From NCBI GenBank assembly GCA_015679605.1, contig JAAAVE010000715.1:251-14173 (forward strand): 13,923 nucleotides of DNA. The letters are read 5' to 3'. Source of the DNA: Podila epigama (Eukaryota > Mortierellomycota > Mortierellomycetes > Mortierellales > Mortierellaceae). Below are positions 7,856 to 13,923 of this stretch, piece by piece. The position numbers and the translations under genes are program-made. Below the pieces are notes generated by a model. That model made no database searches. It was not told the origin of the DNA and saw only the letters and a list, made by a program, of their open reading frames with translations. How positions within the stretch are numbered: position 1 is the first letter of the stretch; each line of letters opens with the position of its first letter.

Positions 7856-7903
7856 TGTGAGTGAGAGAGAGAGAGTGTGTGTGTGTTGAGTGAGTGTGTG
7901 CGC
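7856..7903. repeat. GT/GA microsatellite in RIB3 5' leader or promoter
   Basis: Alternating GTGAGTGAGA, (GA)n and (GT)n units lie 25-70 bp upstream of the RIB3 start codon; on the coding strand this is a CA/CT-rich, AUG-free leader. Length variation here could affect expression, which is inference. Confidence 0.6.
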
Positions 7904-8470
7904 AGGTACGTTCCGTCTTGTCTTGATCCTTTGTCGGCTGGTTGTATCTGTTCTCTTTGGCTTTAGTCAAATATGGTCAGTGTTAAAGAAAAGAAGAGGG
8001 GATAGAGTGGGAATAGAAAAAAAGAGAAAAGAAGAAAGTGGAGAGAACGAAAAGAAATAGGCTTTCCGTTTTCGGTTGTGATCTGTCAGCGACTCGTTGT
8101 TCAAAAAAAAAAAGCGCTCCGCTTCGCTCATTGGGCCAATTCGCGAATTGTGTAAACCTTCGAATGTTGTAATCCATTTTTTTTTTTTTGTGGCGAGTGG
8201 GGTGGCTTGGAAAATGTAATTTTTTTTGTCTCCCCGCACCAACACCCTCCGCAAGGCCCCAGGTGAGGTGGACTCGAGACTCGCTGACTGATGACAGGAC
8301 AGGGGGGGCTGCGGTTGCGCAGACATAAGACAATGCAGCAAATAAAAAAGGGAATAATGTAAATATTTCTTTTTTTGGGCACTCTGCCTGCTTACCCATA
8401 TTTTTACCAAATAGACATAGTTATCATTACTTGTTTTATTACAAAAGGTACAACACGCGTTGGGACACAC
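7904..8470 (-). promoter_or_regulatory. RIB3 upstream region
   Basis: About 570 bp upstream of RIB3. It contains A/T homopolymers, a 14-bp perfect palindrome CAATTCGCGAATTG (8137-8150) overlapping a CCAAT motif (8136-8140 plus; another on the minus strand at 8129-8133 reads CCAAT), and a GC-richer patch (8228-8325). Overlapping minus-strand frames of 138 and 167 codons (7967-8470) are Phe/Lys/Ser-rich, shift over homopolymers and have no homology I recognise, so they are not called. Confidence 0.4.
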
Positions 8471-8520
8471 TCATAGACACTCATAGACACTCATAGACAC
8501 TCACAGACACTCATAGTCAC
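8471..8520. repeat. 10-bp tandem repeat (five units)
   Basis: Units TCATAGACAC at 8471, 8481 and 8491 are identical; 8501 (TCACAGACAC) and 8511 (TCATAGTCAC) differ by one base each. It lies 78 bp beyond the stop of the acetyltransferase gene, in its likely 3' UTR or flank. A GGGAAA hexamer repeat (8534-8553) lies between it and the stop. Confidence 0.9.
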
Positions 8521-8597
8521 ATAGAAAAAAAAAGGAAAGGGAAAGGGAAAGGGAAAAAAAAATTGAATCCGAGATTGGGCCATTCCGCGAGTCCGCG

Positions 8598-11500
8598 CTA
8601 TCGCCGCAACCGCACAAAGAACGCATTGTGGCACATGGTGCTGTCCTCAGGCAGATACTCCTTGTAAAAGTTGACCAGGAATTGCTCTGGCTTGAATCCA
8701 AACTTTTGGTACATGATCTACAAAGCACAATTGCGAGTTGAAGAGGTATTAGTACCAACTACTATTATTTTCTAGCCCTTATTTTTCCAAAATCAATAAA
8801 AATTCTCCCCCTTACCATGGCTGGATTGTTTGCGCTGACATGAAGCGTGATATCCTTGCCATTCGCAGCCTGCATCAAATGATACAGCATGAATCTAATC
8901 AATGAGACCAAGAATATACACCGTCGTTGTGAGATACATACGTCAAGCAATGGGAGGAAAAAGTTGGCAAAAGCTTAAATCCAGTGGTTCTTTGCAATAC
9001 CGATAGAAACATAACAAAAGAAAAGAAAACAAAAAGTCTAACTTACTGGCCAATGCCTGCCTTCTCCCATCCGGCTGACACAGCTACATAGGTAATGTAG
9101 CCTTCTGGAGTCATGAATGCGCATCCAACCACCAGACGTTTATATAGCACCACCACCGAGAATTCTGGGTATTGTAGAGCCTCTGTCACTATTTAACAAA
9201 GTTAAAATAAAGCTTGTCAGTCAAAGCGTCATCTAAAGTACTACATTTGTCAACAACAACAATATCAAAAATTCACAAAGACTTATCAACTTACTGTCAA
9301 TGCCAGGCCAGAATCTCCTACAGAGCGTTTCGTTGACCTGTGCAAGATGCTCCTTTCGGAAATAACAATAGTCTATGGGTGTTTGGTCCATATAGAGGGT
9401 AGCCATGTCGTCACCAAGGCGTGCCATGGCGTCTTTGTCCTCTTGCTCCGACGATTCCATAGACTCTCCTTCTCGCTCAAGCTCATCTTGGCTCGTCTCA
9501 GATCTTTCACGTAGCATACCTCGCTTCCGCTTCGTGCCCGCTGTCGCCCGAGTATGACCACTGCTCAGATCATAACTGCTCCATTTTGCCTTCGCAGGCC
9601 GGCCCTGCCGCCTGCGAATCTCATCCAACACATCCATCATTGTTGAGCGCGACTCATAATCCCGCCAAATATAATCCTTGAGCACCATGCCTGAAAAAGG
9701 ACTCTTCCAGACCGGCTCCCACGGCTTTCGTGTCAAACAATTGACAGGCTGACCCAGCAGTCGAGATGCAAACGAGTTGCCGTATGGGGTATGGTCGATC
9801 TTTTGAATCTTGGCCTGGAACTCTTCCTGTCGTTGTCTTCGGAGCTCATACGGATCAGGCGGGATGTGCTTCGAGAGTGGCGTCAGATCGAGAGGGGACG
9901 CAAGATGTTGCCGCATGTACGCCTCCATGTCAAACAATGGCAAATGCAAAAATGCCTTGAGCCTCTTCAAATGAAGCTTGCGCTTGAACCGTGCTGCAAT
10001 CGACGGCAGCGCCTTGGATTTTGATGCGTCCTCCAACACCTGCAAAATATGCCACTCTTGCTGCCTTTGAAGTTGCTGCAGTGTTAATGCCGGTGGCGCC
10101 GCTTTGACTGTTGCTGCCGAGGACATCTGAGTCTGATTCCCGGGTTTGGTTGCGCCCTGTTGGCTCAGAGACGTTGTTCCTCCTACCTGCTGCGCAGTGG
10201 CCTTAACTTTTGGCTTTGGCTTGGCCTTGGTTCGTGCAGCGGCTTTGGAGTTGCTTTCGTTGGTCGTTGCATTCGTTACCGTTCCATCTGTCTGTTTTTT
10301 AGCACTATTGGCCTTAGCCATGGCATTCAAGTGAGCTTGCGAAAACTTTTTGCCGCCTCCAGGCCTGGCTGTCAACGTTGGGAAGGGTGAAGAGTGATAC
10401 GAAGCAGGCTCGTCGGACATGGAGACATTCTTTTTGGACTGGCGATGGACTTCTCTCGGGTCCTTGAGAGAGCTTTTTCGTCGTCCGTATTTGCCTCCTG
10501 AGGTCGGTGGTGCTGCTGCAGAATAGCCTCGGTCAGGTGCTGAATGGCCGAACCGCTTGGCCTCTGTTCGTTTTGCCGCCATTGCGCGGCCATGGCTATA
10601 GCCGTCGTCATCGTCAGAGTCTTCAGAGTCGTCCGAGTCGTCCGAGTCGTCAGAATTGTCAGAGTCCGACGCCGAGTCGTCGCTCCTGTCCTCTGATGAA
10701 CTATTAGTGATATCCGATGCATCTCGATCATGGACGTGGCGGTGATGGTGCTTGTGTACACTCTGGTGCACATGTTCCGTCTTGACGTCCACAATAGATG
10801 GCTGCATATCGAGGCGACCATTTGACAATTTGACATTGTTAGTCCACAGTCTATACATTGCGTAGGCGCCGCTGTTCAAAGGGATGCATACACACACACA
10901 CGCGCACGTTAATCAAAAGCAGAGTCATACCTTTCTTTGGTTCTTTTTCCCGCCCAAGTGAAGAGTACCGCCAACGCTGTTAATTGCCGCTCGGACACGA
11001 TGAATAAGTTTCCCAGGAGAGTCGTCTTCGATCAGGTCCGCTAAGCGAAACAGGTGCTCAAGCTCAATGGGTCCAGATGAAAAATCCAGTCCTGACGGGT
11101 TAAAGTGGTGATGGATACATGCTGGGATACCATGTAGAAACACCATTGGTCTCGTTTTCCTTTCTTCTTCTTCAGAGTCCCAAAAGGCGTCCGAGTCGTC
11201 TGAATCCGAGTCTCCAGCGGAAGAAAGTGATGATCCAGATGATAGTGAAAATTGTTTGCTCTAAAGTATAGATATCAATATCATGTTTTGGTTACGATTT
11301 TTTTGTGTTTTGTAAGAATGAAAAAAGAAGGTTAAAAAAAAAGAATAGAGAAGAAAAAATGAGAGGAAAAGGAAAGAAAAGAGCAGTTTATTACTCAAGT
11401 TCGCGTGTGAGATCGTTAAAAGGGAATGTGTGAAGAGTATTGGAGGAAACGTGACTAAGGCTCTACCTTGATCCTGGTGGTTGGTGCTGAGGCTTGTGGT

Positions 11501-12952
11501 CGCGGCTTGGCAGAGGTGTGAAAATCATCGTCAGACGAAGTCTCATCAAAGCGCGTTTTCTTTTTCGAAGGCGAGCCCTTTGCGCGAGGTCGTTTTTCCT
11601 TTTTGGAAGTAGCCTGTCGTGGTGCTCCACTTTTCTGTGCCTTACTCTTTGGCTTTAGCTCTAATTGAGAATTTAAAAATGCATAAGCATGCCATGCATT
11701 GGGCCGCTTCAAGATCAACCTTTCATATAAGTCATAGAGTTACGCTTTGTTGATGCTTACTCTTATTCCTGTCTGGTGGTGCTTTTTTGATCAATGTCCA
11801 CCAACCTAGATACGAGAGCGTACTTGAAATTAGACAAGGGAAATGATCATGGGCAATGTCATACACAATACGCAAGCATGGTCTACGAATGTCACATACC
11901 TGACGCTCCTTTTATCTCGACACCAGAGAGGAAAATATGATTTTGGACAGAGAGCACGCTGGCGACAGTGTTGTTCCATGTAGGTGATTCTAAAGTGTCA
12001 AAGAGAGAGAGAAAGCGTGTATGAATAATCTCTACTTTCACAATGTCACATGGACCAGAAAAAGAAAGAAAGAAAGAAAGAAACGGTCGACTCCAATGCA
12101 TAATTCATAACGTACGTTCTTTCTCAGGCAAGAGATATGACCAATAATCATAAATAAATTTGCAAATCTCTTCCTTCCATCGAAAATACGTCTGGCCAGG
12201 GTTGGCATCCATTAAATTGTAGAGGACCAAGTGAACAAGGATAACCCTAAGAAGTGAAGGTGAGATATCAGCTATCTATAGATCATTTACGCCGCATTCA
12301 GGTATTAATAATAAGATAATAGGGTATAAGAGTCCATGGCTTACCAGCTCAAGGGAGATCGTTCAAAAAACTCGGGGCCTTGAGTGCAGACTGAACATTC
12401 AAATTTGAAGAACTCGTCACCCTTTAACAGTGGTTTGGTCAAAGAATGCACACATCCTATAAAAATTATGACCATCATTCAAATTGTGAGTGCTCTCTCA
12501 AATTGGCATCGTATATCAATTGTCAACAGGACTAATGAGAGAAAAAATGAAAAACGACAGTAGACCAAGGACAGTTGCAAAAATGCAGAATATACGCACC
12601 AGAGTGGAAGAGTTGTTGACATTTTTGGCAACGCAGCATTGGTTCGTCCCTATTATTGAGATAGAGACAATGATATGGATCAGGCATTACGTTCTAGCAA
12701 ACATTTGACATGACCCTACAAGACCTACGATGACGTCCAGTAAAAAGACAACTTACACGCCCTTGTCTTTGCCACAATAACAGTAGACTCCCTCATCGTT
12801 ACTCCTTCGGTCGACGCTCCAATGAAGGTCTTCGAGCTATCAACAATGTAGGATACAAGAATAGACAGTAAGCATTATGAAGAGATGTTTGAGTTTACAA
12901 TGTGTAAAGGAATGTCGAGCATTTCTGCAATTGTTCCATTGAAAGAACCCAT
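8598..12952 (-). CDS. PHD-GNAT acetyltransferase, KAT14/ATAC2 (CSRP2BP) homologue, 13 exons
   Basis: Exons, 5' to 3': 12899-12952, 12757-12836, 12600-12649, 12345-12456, 12116-12246, 11900-11989, 11761-11805, 11467-11660, 10931-11260, 9295-10801, 9047-9188, 8816-8894, 8598-8717. All introns are GT-AG with matching phases; product 977 residues. A C4HC3 PHD finger uses C37, C39, C52, C55, H60, C63, C82, C85. Residues 97-176 (QTYFRWKEEICKF, SPTWNNTV, GWWTL) match the human KAT14 N-terminal module and look winged-helix-like. A linker has a His cluster (372-386) and a Ser/Asp tract (402-428). LPLFDMEAY and LKDYIWRDYESR match the KAT14 pre-catalytic region. The C-terminal GNAT domain (837-977) has PIDYCYF, FWPGID, YPEFSVVVLYKR, the acetyl-CoA loop EKAGIGQFM, KDITLHVSANNPAM, YQKFGF and FFVRLRR, as in KAT14. 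In animals KAT14 is an ATAC-complex subunit in the nucleus. Exon 1, and so the start, is least certain; an in-frame ATG at 12988 is an alternative. Confidence 0.9.
12059..12083. repeat. GAAA microsatellite in an acetyltransferase intron
   Basis: About five GAAA units on the plus strand, CTTT on the coding strand, inside intron 11990-12115. It provides a pyrimidine run in the pre-mRNA upstream of the 11989 acceptor, but lies far from it. Confidence 0.7.
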
Positions 12953-12982
12953 TGGCGCGTTCCTTGCATTTGCCTTGGGCCG

Positions 12983-12995
12983 CGTCATCACGTCA
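12983..12995 (-). promoter_or_regulatory. Tandem CRE/ATF half-sites upstream of the KAT14-like gene
   Basis: The minus strand reads TGACGTGATGACG: two TGACG half-sites in direct repeat, with the first extended as TGACGTGA, close to the CREB/ATF octamer. It lies 31-43 bp upstream of the chosen ATG (12952) and overlaps the alternative ATG at 12988, which favours the downstream start. Binding is inferred. Confidence 0.35.
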
Positions 12996-12999
12996 TGCT

Positions 13000-13923
13000 T
13001 AGCATTCCATAGTTCATTTGTTTGCAACCACTTTCAGGTCCGTCGCCTCGGAAGGCGCAGCTCATTTTCTTTGTTTCTACCCAGTGCCTGGCATGAGAAA
13101 GAGGACATGGGTTTGACATTCCACCTACTTTGTATGGGAACTGTGTGATGGGGCTTTTGCCATTGCTTGTAACAGCATGGCTGGCCATGGGGGATGATTG
13201 GTCAGGGTCAATAACAGGTTGTAGAAAAATGTCAAAGCAAAGACAATCAGGGTTTTTCTGTTTCTGCAGGTCCTAAAATCATTCACCCTTTCTACATGTG
13301 CAAAAAAAAGCAGTCATGGTCACGCGTCGCTTGTTCTTTGGTTTTTTGCAAATCACGAACGCGCCTCCTTTCAACTTGCAACTCTACTTGGGCACGTCCT
13401 GCCTGGTTCTCACTCTATTCTTTTGTCATTTGTTCATTCTGAATAGGCCTACTATCTGTTCGTCTTCCTCTTCAACATGTTGGTGGACATTTTGATGTGT
13501 AAAGGCACGGTGGGAACCAACAAAAAATGCGCCTGTCCCATATTGCTTGCCATCCTTCTGATGTTATCGTTGACATTGCTCACCAGGTGTGGCTCAGATG
13601 GTTCTTGTTTGGTTTGTGCTTCATGTTGGGCCAAGTTTTTGAAATGAACCCTTTTTCCCTTTCCTTCCTGGTATCTTGGCCTTTTTGGCAGTGCTCGGCA
13701 GAAAGGAAAGAAAATAAACTCCTTCCATCGCGACATGACATTAGATTGTGTTATGACACATTGGGTGGTCCGCTTGTACCTTTGGGTCGATGTGGTACAA
13801 CAGCTGTACTTGAGTGCATTCCGATACCACAGAGTGGCTGGCTACCCTGATGGTGGACAGCCATCAGCTGAACATTGGAGGAGTCCATCTCCAATTTTTT
13901 CATTCTCAGCTTGGTCGCACAGC
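13000..13923. other. Upstream flank of KAT14-like gene, no gene seen
   Basis: Less homopolymeric than other intergenic regions, but no frame shows a recognisable domain. The longest, 107 codons on the plus strand (13527-13850), starts with a run of hydrophobic and aromatic residues, has no identifiable family, and overlaps an opposite frame (13452-13736). No tRNA or repeat was found. It could contain a 5' UTR or unrecognised exon of the KAT14-like gene, or the edge of a neighbouring gene. Confidence 0.4.

Noticed and set aside
7832-8100. FMN riboswitch in the RIB3 leader
   Set aside because: No RFN-type conserved stems. FMN riboswitches are bacterial, and the leader is simple CA/CT repeats.
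7967-8470. Overlapping 138- and 167-codon minus-strand frames upstream of RIB3
   Set aside because: Low-complexity Phe/Ser/Lys content driven by A/T runs, no domain, and a position in the RIB3 promoter.
9233-10897. KAT14-like gene as a single 554-residue ORF
   Set aside because: It lacks most of the GNAT domain, which continues in three downstream exons, and begins inside an intron. The spliced model restores both ends.
13527-13850. 107-codon plus-strand ORF near the window end
   Set aside because: No recognisable family, an overlapping long frame on the other strand, and no clear promoter. Left as unassigned.

Overview
The window looks like nuclear DNA of a filamentous, early-diverging fungus, best fitting Mucoromycota (Mortierella-like); this assignment is an inference. 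Evidence: short spliceosomal introns (62-371 nt) with GTAAG-type donors and CTAA-type branch points, A/T-rich intergenic DNA full of homopolymer runs, AT-rich and pyrimidine-rich promoters, a fungal Gcn4-type bZIP factor, a fungal RIB3, and a homologue of the animal ATAC-complex acetyltransferase KAT14/ATAC2, which the model yeasts lack. There is no bacterial operon structure, CRISPR array, tRNA or riboswitch.

Layout. (1) 342-1478, minus: a SABATH-family carboxyl methyltransferase with a possible mitochondrial leader and a TATA box just upstream. (2) 1614-4260: a long intergenic stretch holding a decayed piece of large-subunit rRNA (about 1985-2062), a T25A9 tract, small inverted repeats and a G-quadruplex-type motif. 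(3) 4261-6156, plus: a Gcn4/Cpc1-type bZIP regulator of amino-acid starvation, one intron, whose leader carries exactly two upstream AUG ORFs (6 and 32 codons); this is the layout used for reinitiation-controlled translation of GCN4, cpc-1 and ATF4. (4) 6157-6676: 3' flanks of two convergent genes. (5) 6677-7831, minus: RIB3, 3,4-dihydroxy-2-butanone-4-phosphate synthase (riboflavin pathway), three exons, complete, 215 residues. (6) 7832-8597: RIB3 promoter and the KAT14 3' flank, with tandem repeats and a 14-bp palindrome. (7) 8598-12952, minus: a 13-exon gene for a 977-residue PHD finger + GNAT acetyltransferase homologous to KAT14/ATAC2. (8) 12953-13923: upstream DNA with no supported gene.

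The genes are ordinary neighbours rather than a cluster with one function: RIB3 and KAT14 are in tandem on the minus strand, and the bZIP gene converges on RIB3. The two most interesting points are the fungal ATAC2-like acetyltransferase, rebuilt exon by exon with every splice phase consistent, and the two-uORF leader of the Gcn4-like gene. The rRNA fossil is a secondary curiosity.
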